Source of the DNA: a bacterium
GTDB lineage: Bacteria; Patescibacteriota; Gracilibacteria; UM-FILTER-43-11
Length of the DNA stretch: 33,988 bases
Direction: 5' to 3'
Assembly: GCA_030427295.1 (NCBI GenBank)
Contig: JAUHWS010000013.1
Span: forward strand, 1-33,988
A model generated the notes under the pieces. That model was not told the DNA's origin. It saw only the letters and a list, made by a program, of their open reading frames with translations, and did not search any database. Positions 14,513 through 22,617 of this stretch are shown piece after piece (position 1 is the stretch's first letter; every line of letters starts with the position of its first letter). A program made the translations under genes and the position numbers.

Positions 14513-14718
14513 TATAGCTGATTGAGTAATTTAATATTTTCCTTTGTGATCGTTTTTAATTGATCAACAAAACTAATGATTTCACTCCGTTTGTTCGCCT
14601 CAAAGGTATATAGATTCATGGTGGCCCCAAACTTGAAGCTCAGCGTATCTAAAAAAAGTTCCTCCAAAACAATAACCTCTTTAATAGCTCGATTTTTTGC
14701 CGCGCCTTTTGTAGACAT
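14512..14718 (-). CDS. Small helical protein (68 aa) overlapping the GT2 gene
   Basis: The 68-residue product starts within the last 38 nt of the GT2 gene and ends in a TAATG overlap with the next tiny ORF, so it lies in a fully coupled chain. It is soluble, probably mostly helical, with a basic N-terminus (MSTKGAAKNRAIKEV) and a C-terminal heptad-like run (IISFVDQLKTITKENIKLLNQL). No known domain was recognised. The coupling on both sides and its conservation of frame between two clear genes support that it is translated. Bacterial cellulose operons often contain small accessory proteins, but similarity to any of them is not visible. Confidence 0.55.
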   Translation of the reverse strand: MSTKGAAKNRAIKEVIVLEELFLDTLSFKFGATMNLYTFEANKRSEIISFVDQLKTITKENIKLLNQL

Positions 14719-16228
14719 AGAAAATAAAGTAGACTAATAAAAATAAATGGAAACCACACCAAAATATATTGATCGGGATGGCTAGATCAATCCATCGGCC
14801 AGCAACAATCCAACGAATGCTACCTTTCACAATAGCAGCCACACTCAGAACAATCAAAACGATTTGAACCCCCAGCTCATCCCATGGAATTTCATCTGGC
14901 GAAGCGTCCTTATTGGTTTTTTGGAAGGTAGCTTTACGGTTAAAAATAGCATCAATGGCCGCTCTTGCGTAAACAGGAACCGTCAACAAGGTCAAGGATT
15001 GAGTTTTAATCCAATCTAGGGGAACGTAATGTCTTATGAATAAAGTTTGAAAAAACAAAACCATCGAGAACAAAAAATAAGGCGTATAAGCCCACAGATA
15101 AAAAACAGGATCAGACATGTAACTGGGAATATCAAAAAGAAGATAGACGATGGGCATGATCAATAAAATCATCCAAACCAGACCAATCAAATAGTAGCTA
15201 CCAGAAAGAATAAATTCCAAACTCTGAGCTCTGGTGAAGCGTTTTGAAAAAATCAATTGGGGCAGCAGTGACAAAACCTTCCCCAAGGTTCCACGTCCCC
15301 AACGGTATTGTTGTCTAAAAAATTCCCTGAGATTTCGCGGTCCATCACCAAAGGCAGTTGTGTGATTGTAATACCGAGTACGCCATCCTTTTTGAATCAT
15401 CGAAAGGGCTGTCGAAAAATCCTCTGTCACAGAGCTCTCATCAAAGCCTCCCACACTTCTTAATGCTTTAGTTCTAATCAATAGGTTCGTTCCACACATG
15501 ATCATGGCATTCTGAATGCTCTTCCCTTCACAGATATACTCATAAAAAATCGACTGTTGCATTTGAGCAGCTCTGCTGACAGCAATTTCATTCAAATTTC
15601 CATAAAACTGAGGGGTTTGAATAAAGCCCAAAGAGGAATCCGTTTCCAGCTGAGGGACAGTTAGCTTTAAAAAATCTCGACTGGGCCGATAGTCTGAGTC
15701 AAAAACAGCAATGTAAGGGGCTCGTAATAACTTTAGATATTCGTTTATCGCTCCAGCCTTAGCACCATGACGAGGAAAAGGAACCGCAAAATAGTCCACG
15801 TTTCTATCCTCACACAAAGCTTTGACACGTTGCATCGCATCTTCTTTTGATGAATTATCCAAAATGACAATGCGATAATTTTCATAATCAATATGTTGGG
15901 CAGCCACAATGGTTTTTAATAAAACCTCTTCAGGCTCATCATGAACAGGAATTAGTATGTCGACTGCAGGATGTTTTTCATCATCATGGTAACTGATCTC
16001 AGATCGCTTATAGAGGGTGATGGACCTGAGTATATTCAAAAAATATCCAACACTCTGAATTAATATAAAAAATTCAGCCAGTAAAAATAGGATAATAGAG
16101 ACGTCAGTAATATAACTCTGACTAATCTGAATCGACTCAAATGAGGTAATGATCCTAAAAATAACATAAATAGTTGTCGTAGCTATAAAGCTCAGGCCAA
16201 TCAAAAAAATTAACTTAGAACGACGCAC
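14681..16228 (-). CDS. Cellulose-synthase-like family 2 glycosyltransferase
   Basis: The 515-residue processive GT2 has two N-terminal membrane helices (about 7-27, 42-65) and a cytoplasmic catalytic domain. The catalytic motifs are D124 in ILDNSS, DSD at 177-179, TED at 268-270 and QQYRW at 306-310, the complete D, DxD, TED, QxxRW set of BcsA/hyaluronan-synthase enzymes. The C-terminus has about five further helices forming the export channel. It would polymerise UDP-sugar, probably UDP-glucose given galU in the same operon, and push the chain through the membrane. There is no PilZ domain, so control by c-di-GMP as in BcsA is unlikely; a receiver-domain gene ends 3 nt upstream instead. Product identity (cellulose, other beta-glucan or hyaluronan-like) is open. 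Confidence 0.88.
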   Translation of the reverse strand: MRRSKLIFLIGLSFIATTTIYVIFRIITSFESIQISQSYITDVSIILFLLAEFFILIQSVGYFLNILRSITLYKRSEISYHDDEKHPAVDILIPVHDEPEEVLLKTIVAAQHIDYENYRIVILDNSSKEDAMQRVKALCEDRNVDYFAVPFPRHGAKAGAINEYLKLLRAPYIAVFDSDYRPSRDFLKLTVPQLETDSSLGFIQTPQFYGNLNEIAVSRAAQMQQSIFYEYICEGKSIQNAMIMCGTNLLIRTKALRSVGGFDESSVTEDFSTALSMIQKGWRTRYYNHTTAFGDGPRNLREFFRQQYRWGRGTLGKVLSLLPQLIFSKRFTRAQSLEFILSGSYYLIGLVWMILLIMPIVYLLFDIPSYMSDPVFYLWAYTPYFLFSMVLFFQTLFIRHYVPLDWIKTQSLTLLTVPVYARAAIDAIFNRKATFQKTNKDASPDEIPWDELGVQIVLIVLSVAAIVKGSIRWIVAGRWIDLAIPINIFWCGFHLFLLVYFIFYVYKRRGKKSSY

Positions 16229-16231
16229 TTT

Positions 16232-16600
16232 TTAGTTTTTACTTAGTAAATCATCCACGATTTCAGAAAGTTGATCCACATCGGTTTCCCCTTTTTTGAT
16301 AAAAGATTTTGCACCGTACTTAATGGCATCCTCTCGATCAGTTTCACCTTCTAGTGTCGTAAAAACAATGATAGGGATTTTACGATGGCGAATTTTTTTT
16401 AAAAAACTAATACCGCTCAAAATTGGCATGACCAAGTCAACAATCAATAAATCAAAATGACCCGATTTCAATTTTTCCAAGGCTTCTTCACCATTTTCTG
16501 CCTTTTCAACCTGATGACCCCTGGCCTCAAGTCCTTGACTATAAACCTGTGTGTAAATCGGCTCATCATCGACAAATAGGATTTTTTTATTTAAGCTCAT
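16232..16600 (-). CDS. Single-domain response regulator
   Basis: The 122-residue stand-alone receiver domain has acidic pocket residues D11-D12 (FVDDEP), the phospho-acceptor D55 in LLIVDLVMP, the conserved Thr in VFTTLEGE and the Lys in SFIKKGE. There is no output domain. It starts inside the 3' end of the degenerate kinase gene (14 nt overlap) and ends 3 nt before the GT2 start. It may therefore control the synthase by protein contact, like a CheY-type switch. A phosphate donor could be the intact divergent kinase at 17339, because the adjoining kinase-like protein lacks an ATP site. It has the same length as the receiver at 21030. Confidence 0.88.
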   Translation of the reverse strand: MSLNKKILFVDDEPIYTQVYSQGLEARGHQVEKAENGEEALEKLKSGHFDLLIVDLVMPILSGISFLKKIRHRKIPIIVFTTLEGETDREDAIKYGAKSFIKKGETDVDQLSEIVDDLLSKN

Positions 16601-17282
16601 ACATTAACGTTATTTTTTTATTTTTTAGTGAAGTATCAAAATCATCCCCAGCTATTCGGGCCAAGTATAGTACAACAAAGTGTAACAAGGCGGCCAAGCT
16701 TTTGCGTTCGGGGCTCTGACTGTAGACACGGTCCATTAAAAGCTGTTTTGCAAGTTCTTTTTGGTTTATTGCACTCGGCGCAACAACGCAGATGTTATTT
16801 TTTTTAAGTTCTACACTCACCGCTTTAGCTCCATCTTCTATAAACTCAATGGCCAAGTAAATCATGAAGTATATTATGGTTGAGGCATAACGCTCATCCA
16901 ATAAAGGGCTTTTATCTGCATGACTTTTTACATTTACTTTAAGTTTTTTTTGAGACAGCAGAGGCTTTAAAAAGTGAATGGCAGAATCGATTAGGGATTT
17001 ATCGAGAATGGGACGACGGTTTAAATGAATAGAGCCAACTTCAATTTTATTCAAAATGGAGTTTGCTTCTAGAAGAATTAGTTGTTTAACGGCGGCCGAC
17101 TTTAAACCTAAAACGGCCTCAGAAAGGGGTTGGCCGACCTCACCGTAAACGCCGTGAAGAATATTGTCCAAGTAAATGTTTGTAGCAGAGGCAAAGACTT
17201 TACAGTCGTGCCACAGAATCCTAGAGCGTTCCGGATCTGAAAAAATTTTAATTGGAGCAATTGAACTGTTTTTATTTTCCAT
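16587..17282 (-). CDS. Degenerate histidine-kinase-like protein (no ATP-binding motifs)
   Basis: The 231-residue soluble protein resembles the DHp and start of the catalytic domain of sensor kinases. WHDCKVFASATNIYLDNIL matches an H-box region, followed by LLEANSILNKIEVGSIHL, like the usual ..LLDLSRIESGK.. stretch. The C-terminal half has no N-box, DxGxG or GxGxG loops, so ATP binding is unlikely. Such proteins can serve as phosphotransfer or scaffold partners (Spo0B-like) or be inactive. The start is uncertain: ATG at 17282 is chosen, while an in-frame TTG at 17327 would add 15 residues. Heading the operon and overlapping the receiver gene, it probably works with that receiver in controlling polysaccharide synthesis. 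Confidence 0.6.
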   Translation of the reverse strand: MENKNSSIAPIKIFSDPERSRILWHDCKVFASATNIYLDNILHGVYGEVGQPLSEAVLGLKSAAVKQLILLEANSILNKIEVGSIHLNRRPILDKSLIDSAIHFLKPLLSQKKLKVNVKSHADKSPLLDERYASTIIYFMIYLAIEFIEDGAKAVSVELKKNNICVVAPSAINQKELAKQLLMDRVYSQSPERKSLAALLHFVVLYLARIAGDDFDTSLKNKKITLMYELK

Positions 17283-17338
17283 TTTTTTTGGTAAGCTGAA
17301 ATTAAAATAGCACAAATACCCCTCCAAAAAAATAATTT

Positions 17339-20300
17339 TTGGTAGTTTTTAAAAATATCAAGCTAAAAACATTGAACAATCATAAAGTGAAAAATAAAAA
17401 AAAACATTACATTGTTTTACTTGCTATTATTGGGACATTTTTTTTGTTGTGGAAAGGAATATTTGCACCGTGGATCCTTCAGCTGCCTGAAGATTTTAAA
17501 TTTGAAGCAAGGTTAGTTTCAATAGACAATTTATACAATGAAGAGAAAGGTAGATTTAATGGCAGTGTTTATTCAAGGGCAGAATATATTTATGAAACGC
17601 TTGAGGTAGATAACAATGACGCTTTAATAAGAAGCTATTTCAACGTCGAAACAGTTGATGGGGATTCTTTGTTTTCAGTTGAAAGAACATATGGAGTCAA
17701 TCGAAAAACAGGAGAGCACCAAAGTGGAATCGTAGGCGTAGATCGCTCAGGCTACCTATTTGCTCCAAAAAACCTAAAGCCAGGCACACCTTTTACCTAT
17801 TGGCACATCAATTACAATGGCCCGGCAGAAATGATTTACGTAGGAAAAGAAATGATAAACGGCTTGGAAACCTATCGCTATCAAAGTCGCTATGAGGGGG
17901 TTGCGATTGATCAAACTGAAAACCTCATGCACCTGCCAGGCGTTGGGATTACACGTGGGGTTGAATTGGAGCCATTTTTAGAACTTTGGATTGAGCCGGT
18001 CACAGGAAGAATGGTCAAATATCATGACGACACGACCGCTTACTTCTATAATTTAGAGACAAGGGAAAGGCTCAACCCCTGGAATCATTTTTCTAATGAA
18101 TTTGACCAGAGCAGCATTGAAAAAAATGTCAAAGAACTACAACTTGAAAAACTAAAGCATGCCATGGTTGGTGTGTACATACCTCTATTTTGCTTACTGG
18201 CCATGTCTTACCTGGTAATAATGCTGCTTGGCCTTAAGCAGAAAGCAAGGTCATTACTGGATTCAAAAGCCTTTCTTGTAGCATTGGTTATTCTCATATC
18301 AAGTTGGCCGGCACTGAGTTTTATTAGGTGGGCGTTTAAATGGGAAAATTTTGAATTTTTATCGCAAAAATACCAAATGAACCCCCTCACGGCACTCAGC
18401 TTGCTGGGGCTGTTTTTGGGGATTCTAAGTTTGTTTAAGAGGTGGAGGAGTGGCAGCTACTACTTCGGCTTAATCATAGCGACTATTGGATCAGTTCGTT
18501 TAGCGTCCATTTATGAGTGGATCGACTTTGACGTAGACCTACTTTTTTTTGGGGCACAGGTTCTATCTGCTGACACACCATCGCGAATGGGTGCCTTCAC
18601 TTCAATTGGACTCATCACACTTGGCTTGGCATTGGTGACTGAACAAAGAAAGAAGCTCCAAAAAATACATGCGGCAGAAATTCTAAGTTCGATATGTTTT
18701 CTGTTCAGCGCTCTTATTGTCATTGCCCACATCTTAGACTTGAATCGAATTCTGGAAATTTCTATTTTTTTCTCAGTCTCTGTTTCTACTGCATTGCTTT
18801 TCTTAGTAGCCAGTCTCATAATATTCATTTTTTTCCACAAAAAAAATGAATTATCCATAAGATTTTCTGGGTGGGCAATGCTCAGTAGTATATTGTTGGT
18901 ATCCGTACTTTCTACAGTAATTGTCACCAGTATTGCTGAAAAGAGCTTTTCAAATGAAGCAAGAACAAAATTTGAGATTGAAATAGGCAGAACCCTCAAT
19001 GCTCTGGAGGAACGACTGAATATTTATATTAATATTCTCAATGGAGGTAGAGGTTTCATGAATGGCTCAGAAAACGTTGAAAGAGATGAATGGAAACGGT
19101 ATGTGGATAGTTTAAATGTGGAAGAGAATTATCCAGGCATTCAAGGTTTGGGCTACAGCATTTTCGTTAAGCCAGAAGATAAAGCTCAGCACATCCAGTC
19201 TATTCGAGATGAGGGATTTCCAGATTACGAAATCAAACCAGAGGGATCGAGAAATATCTATACATCAATCATTTATCTGGAGCCATTCGACTTAAGAAAT
19301 CAGCAAGCTTTTGGCTACGATATGTTTTCAAATGATGTTCGTCGCTTGGCAATGGAGTTAGCGCGTGATACAGGTGGGGCAAAAATGTCAGGTCGCATTA
19401 CTTTAGTGCAAGAAATTGACCAGGATGTTCAACCAGGTTTTTTAATCTATGTACCCGTTTATTCAAATGAATCTAGACCTAAAAGCCTTGAGGAAAGACA
19501 AAAATTGATTCTAGGCTACGTTTATAGCGCATTCCGAGCAAGGAATTTTGTAGAAGGGGTCATAGGAAAAGATGGTTTAGATGGAATTAGTCTAACCATA
19601 TACGATGGCACACGTAAGAGGCCAAGTAGCGAACTTTATAATGACAATCAAAATCACCAAAATTTATCCGATGGACCCGTCTTTGAATCCACACGAACGA
19701 TATATGTGGCAGGAAGGCCATGGACTTTGACCTTCGAAAGTGAGCCAGGTTATGGAATAAACTTAATCAACCGTATTACGCCCATTGTCATTGTTCTTAT
19801 TGGTGTTGCGATAAGCTTCCTGATTGCGCTGATTGTTTATACCTTGGCTTCATCTCAGCAAAGAGCAGTGGCATATGGGCAAAAACTCACACAAAAGCTT
19901 CAAGCTGAAAAGGCAAGAGACGAGGCCATATTAGCAAGTATAGGTGAAGGTCTAATTGTTGTTGATAAAAAAGGTAAAATCACTCTTGTGAATCGAATGT
20001 TTGAACAGTTGACTGGCTGGAAGGCAAATGAAGTGCGTGGAAAGTCGCTGCCTGAAGTGATCCCAATGTTTGACAAAAAGGGAAAAAGGATACCTATCTC
20101 TAAGCGAATAATCAACCAAACACTTAAAAAAAGAATCAAGTCGCACAAAGAAAAAAATTCAATTCTATATTATCAGCGTAAAAATGGAACTCGCTTTCCA
20201 ATTGATTTAATTGTTTCGCCCATTTCCATTCAATCAGAGTTTATCGGTGCCGTTGAAGTATTTAAAAACATCGCTAAAGAAATAGAAATTGATAAGGCAA

Positions 20301-21019
20301 AGACTGAGTTCGTTTCATTGGCATCACATCAATTAAGAACGCCACTCACCTCTGTAAAATTATTCATGGAATTGCTCTGGTCTGAGATAAAGAAAAAAGC
20401 TACCAAAACTCAGAAAAAGTATTTTGAAAATATAGATTTTTCCACAAAAAGAATGATCCAATTGGTAAATGACCTCCTAAATGTGTCACGTTTAGAAAGT
20501 GGAAAAATGTCTGTAAAAACAGAGTTGACTGACTTAGACAACTACATCAAGTCTGTGATCACAGAGATGGATAGCATTGCAAAAAATAAAGGCGTTAAAA
20601 TAACTTACAGCCGACCTAAAGAGAAACTAAAAAAGGTGCCAATTGACCCATCATTATTTCATGAAGTTTTGATCTGTTTAATGAGTAATGCAATTCGATA
20701 CACGGAAAAAAATAGAGGCTTGATAGAAGTGTCGCTACAAAAGAAGTCCAAAACATACCGAATTGAAGTCAAGGATAATGGGATTGGAATTCCTAAACTA
20801 GACCAAAAAAAGCTTTTTAAAAAGTTTTTCAGAGCTGACAATGCGATCAAAAAAGAAGCAGATGGCTCAGGTTTAGGTCTATACATAGCCAGTATGATCA
20901 TGGGCGCATGTGGTGGAAAAATAGGCTTTAGATCTTCAGGAAAAGGGTCTATATTTTATATAACGCTACCACTCAACGGTATGAAATCGCAAAAAGGTGA
21001 AAAAAGAATTGCCACATAA
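17339..21019 (+). CDS. Large hybrid sensor histidine kinase (DUF3068-like, 7TM-like, CHASE, PAS, HisKA, HATPase)
   Basis: The 1226-residue membrane sensor has an N-terminal helix (about 25-45) and then an external domain (about 50-280) resembling DUF3068/PorA-type proteins (VERTYGVNRKTGEHQ, NGLETYRYQSRYEG). A block of about seven helices spans about 280-525. A CHASE domain follows at about 540-800 (LNIYINILNGGRGFM, YPGIQGLGYSIFV), another helix, and PAS at about 860-980 (ILASIGEGLIVVDKKG). HisKA has H997 in SHQLRTPLT. The HATPase has LMSNAIRYT, DNGIGIP, FKKFFRA and GSGLGLYIA. All catalytic motifs are intact. The TTG start at 17339 is uncertain, with TTG 17372 and GTG 17387 as alternatives. 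It is divergent from the polysaccharide operon and followed after 10 nt by a receiver gene, so it likely senses an envelope or glycan signal. Confidence 0.9.
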   Translation: MVVFKNIKLKTLNNHKVKNKKKHYIVLLAIIGTFFLLWKGIFAPWILQLPEDFKFEARLVSIDNLYNEEKGRFNGSVYSRAEYIYETLEVDNNDALIRSYFNVETVDGDSLFSVERTYGVNRKTGEHQSGIVGVDRSGYLFAPKNLKPGTPFTYWHINYNGPAEMIYVGKEMINGLETYRYQSRYEGVAIDQTENLMHLPGVGITRGVELEPFLELWIEPVTGRMVKYHDDTTAYFYNLETRERLNPWNHFSNEFDQSSIEKNVKELQLEKLKHAMVGVYIPLFCLLAMSYLVIMLLGLKQKARSLLDSKAFLVALVILISSWPALSFIRWAFKWENFEFLSQKYQMNPLTALSLLGLFLGILSLFKRWRSGSYYFGLIIATIGSVRLASIYEWIDFDVDLLFFGAQVLSADTPSRMGAFTSIGLITLGLALVTEQRKKLQKIHAAEILSSICFLFSALIVIAHILDLNRILEISIFFSVSVSTALLFLVASLIIFIFFHKKNELSIRFSGWAMLSSILLVSVLSTVIVTSIAEKSFSNEARTKFEIEIGRTLNALEERLNIYINILNGGRGFMNGSENVERDEWKRYVDSLNVEENYPGIQGLGYSIFVKPEDKAQHIQSIRDEGFPDYEIKPEGSRNIYTSIIYLEPFDLRNQQAFGYDMFSNDVRRLAMELARDTGGAKMSGRITLVQEIDQDVQPGFLIYVPVYSNESRPKSLEERQKLILGYVYSAFRARNFVEGVIGKDGLDGISLTIYDGTRKRPSSELYNDNQNHQNLSDGPVFESTRTIYVAGRPWTLTFESEPGYGINLINRITPIVIVLIGVAISFLIALIVYTLASSQQRAVAYGQKLTQKLQAEKARDEAILASIGEGLIVVDKKGKITLVNRMFEQLTGWKANEVRGKSLPEVIPMFDKKGKRIPISKRIINQTLKKRIKSHKEKNSILYYQRKNGTRFPIDLIVSPISIQSEFIGAVEVFKNIAKEIEIDKAKTEFVSLASHQLRTPLTSVKLFMELLWSEIKKKATKTQKKYFENIDFSTKRMIQLVNDLLNVSRLESGKMSVKTELTDLDNYIKSVITEMDSIAKNKGVKITYSRPKEKLKKVPIDPSLFHEVLICLMSNAIRYTEKNRGLIEVSLQKKSKTYRIEVKDNGIGIPKLDQKKLFKKFFRADNAIKKEADGSGLGLYIASMIMGACGGKIGFRSSGKGSIFYITLPLNGMKSQKGEKRIAT

Positions 21020-21029
21020 CCAAACCAAA

Positions 21030-21398
21030 ATGACTACAAAAAAAATTCTGTTAGCCGAAGATGACCAACTCATCAGCGCCGCCTATATTGCAGGATTGAC
21101 TCAGGCAGGCCTAAAAGTGGATCACTTTATTTCTGGCAAAGAAACATTAAGTGCTTTAGAAAAAAGCATTCCAGACTTAATGCTACTTGACCTAAGAATG
21201 CCTGAAAAAGATGGCTTTGAGGTGCTGATGGAAATGAATGAGAAGGGGTTGATCAAAAAAATACCTGTTATTGTTACCACAAATTTAGATCAAGAGTCCG
21301 ACATTGAGCGCTGCAAGACCCTAGGGGCAAAAGACTATTTAATAAAATCAAACACTTCGCTAGAAGACATTAAAAACACGATCAAAAAATATATATAG
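21030..21398 (+). CDS. Single-domain response regulator
   Basis: The 122-residue receiver domain has acidic residues in LAEDDQ (E10-D12), the phospho-acceptor D54 in LLDLRMP, the conserved Thr in VIVTTNLDQES and the Lys in YLIKSNT. It has no DNA-binding or enzymatic output. The ATG at 21030 gives the same length as the other receiver in this locus and lies 10 nt after the kinase stop; an in-frame GTG at 20997 would overlap the kinase gene. It is the expected partner of the upstream kinase, possibly passing the signal to a protein target. The second repeat copy follows directly and may end the transcript. Confidence 0.88.
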   Translation: MTTKKILLAEDDQLISAAYIAGLTQAGLKVDHFISGKETLSALEKSIPDLMLLDLRMPEKDGFEVLMEMNEKGLIKKIPVIVTTNLDQESDIERCKTLGAKDYLIKSNTSLEDIKNTIKKYI

Positions 21399-21415
21399 CA
21401 GGCTAATTTTAAAAA

Positions 21416-21639
21416 GTATATACCCACCCCCTCCCCATCTATATACCTACCTTTTGAAAAAAGTTGGGAGCTGTAAGCTCGTAGCTGGGAGTTAAATTCA
21501 GTTAGGATAACCCTTATTTCTCTTAAGTAAGAGATCATTTAAGTTATTCCAAACACCAACTAGTCTACCAGCTAACAGCTAATAGCTACCAGCTAGAATA
21601 AAGTATATACCCACCTCAACCAGAAGTATATACCCTTCA
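21416..21639. repeat. Dispersed GTATATAC-box repeat, copy B
   Basis: This copy lies between the convergent stops at 21398 and 21646. Boxes are at 21416, 21439 (CTATATACC), 21603 and 21626; each pair is 23 bp apart, and box 1 to box 3 is 187 bp (188 in copy A). Inverted AGCT-rich arms (about 21465-21491 and 21565-21594) flank a central hairpin GGATAAC (21505-21511)/GTTATTCC (21543-21550), with CTTATTTCTCTT opposite AAGAGATCATTTAAG. Conserved with copy A: TTTATTCCAAA-like sequence, ACTAGTCTACCAGCT and AGCTACCAGCTAGAA. There is no ORF. Confidence 0.8.
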
Positions 21640-21645
21640 TTCAAT

Positions 21646-22281
21646 TTAATACGTCTGACGTTGGCTGACGGTCGTGATTTTTCCACCTATGACAACAACA
21701 TCATAGGCAAGCACGCTGTAATCCGATTCTTCCGGCGAGAGATAGCTTTTTAGAGCGCTAAAATCAAGGGGCATTGGCTCAGAAAACTGGCCGTTTTCAT
21801 CAAAGGCAAAAATAGAAATATCGGCATCCGGAACGACTTCAAACGTTCTCAATCGGGTATTTTCATTGACGATGCAGTATCCGTGACTTGCATCAATTCC
21901 TTTGGCCTGACATTCTTCGGGGTTTAGCCATTGAATATAGTCTATTTCAATAAAATTAGTACCTTGGTGTGTATAAATTTGTTTGATGTAGCCAACAGCT
22001 TCCTCATTGATCAATTCAGCATCAGGTAGCATATTCTCATTGCTAGCCTGTTCATCTTGTTGTTCTCCAGCGCCAACTTCTGGTTCAGAGCCTTCCGTCA
22101 ATCTAGCTTGATTCAATGCCTCCTTCAGACGACCCACTTCAGACTGAAGTGAAATCACTTGATTTTGAAGCTCAATGACCTGTTTTTCATTTAAATTCCT
22201 CTCAGGCTCAGTCTGTTGGCAAGCCGCTAGCGTCAAGGAGGCAACGATGGTCAACGCGAACCATTTAGATTCATTCAACAT
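21646..22281 (-). CDS. Lipoprotein with coiled-coil segment
   Basis: The 211-residue product starts MLNESKWFALTIVASLTLAAC, a typical lipoprotein signal with Cys21 as acceptor. A heptad-rich coiled coil follows at about residues 28-62 (LNEKQVIELQNQVISLQSEV), then an acidic linker and a C-terminal domain of about 120 residues with two or three Cys (NPEECQAKG, GYCIVNE) and a mostly beta pattern. I recognise no family. The ATG at 22281 is chosen because it gives the signal peptide; a longer frame to 22368 has no sensible N-terminus. It is monocistronic and convergent with the kinase-receiver genes. The role is unknown beyond being anchored on the outer face of the membrane. Confidence 0.75.
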   Translation of the reverse strand: MLNESKWFALTIVASLTLAACQQTEPERNLNEKQVIELQNQVISLQSEVGRLKEALNQARLTEGSEPEVGAGEQQDEQASNENMLPDAELINEEAVGYIKQIYTHQGTNFIEIDYIQWLNPEECQAKGIDASHGYCIVNENTRLRTFEVVPDADISIFAFDENGQFSEPMPLDFSALKSYLSPEESDYSVLAYDVVVIGGKITTVSQRQTY

Positions 22282-22342
22282 GTTTGATTCATTAAAACTG
22301 CCTCCATCATAACAGAAAAATACCACGCGCCAAAAGCAAGGC

Positions 22343-22420
22343 TCATCCAAAATAAACCATCCCTCCAATCACCCCGAATAAAAAGAAAACCAACACGGTC
22401 ATGATGTAGCTCGATTTCAT
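22343..22420 (-). CDS. Possible 25-aa single-helix membrane peptide
   Basis: An ATG at 22420 with AGGA 8 nt upstream opens a 25-codon frame ending in TGA. The peptide is MKSSY followed by IMTVLVFFLFGVIGGMVYFG, a clean single membrane helix with a Gly-rich end. It lies about 60 nt upstream of the lipoprotein gene on the same strand and may be cotranscribed. It is too short for homology judgement; the good ribosome site and sharp polar-hydrophobic pattern are the only support. Confidence 0.35.
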   Translation of the reverse strand: MKSSYIMTVLVFFLFGVIGGMVYFG

Positions 22421-22549
22421 AACGAAAGTCCTAAGAAATATTAGGGTGGGGAACTCTGGCCTAAAATCATACCTCTTTAAGAGGCTTTTAGCAAGAGCTA
22501 GACTCATTTATTAAGTTAGAAATAAACTCAAATTTCTATAAATGAAACA

Positions 22550-22581
22550 ATATTGCATTTAAAATAATATTGTGATAAAAG
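22550..22581 (+). promoter_or_regulatory. Promoter/probable Zur operator of the His-rich gene
   Basis: ATATTGCATTTAAAAT is shared word for word with the zur promoter (23510 onward). TTGCAT (22553-22558), 17 nt and TAAAAG (22576-22581) form the promoter. The spacer holds AATATT at both ends of a dyad (AATATTGCATTTAAAATAAT). Sharing between a Fur-family gene and a His-rich exported protein points to Zur control. Confidence 0.55.
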
Positions 22582-22617
22582 GTATTCACACTTTTACCCA
22601 ATAGCTATTTTTAAACC

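Noticed and set aside
22282-22368. N-terminal extension of the lipoprotein gene to 22368
   Set aside because: It would put an irregular sequence before a clear lipoprotein signal; the ATG at 22281 is better.
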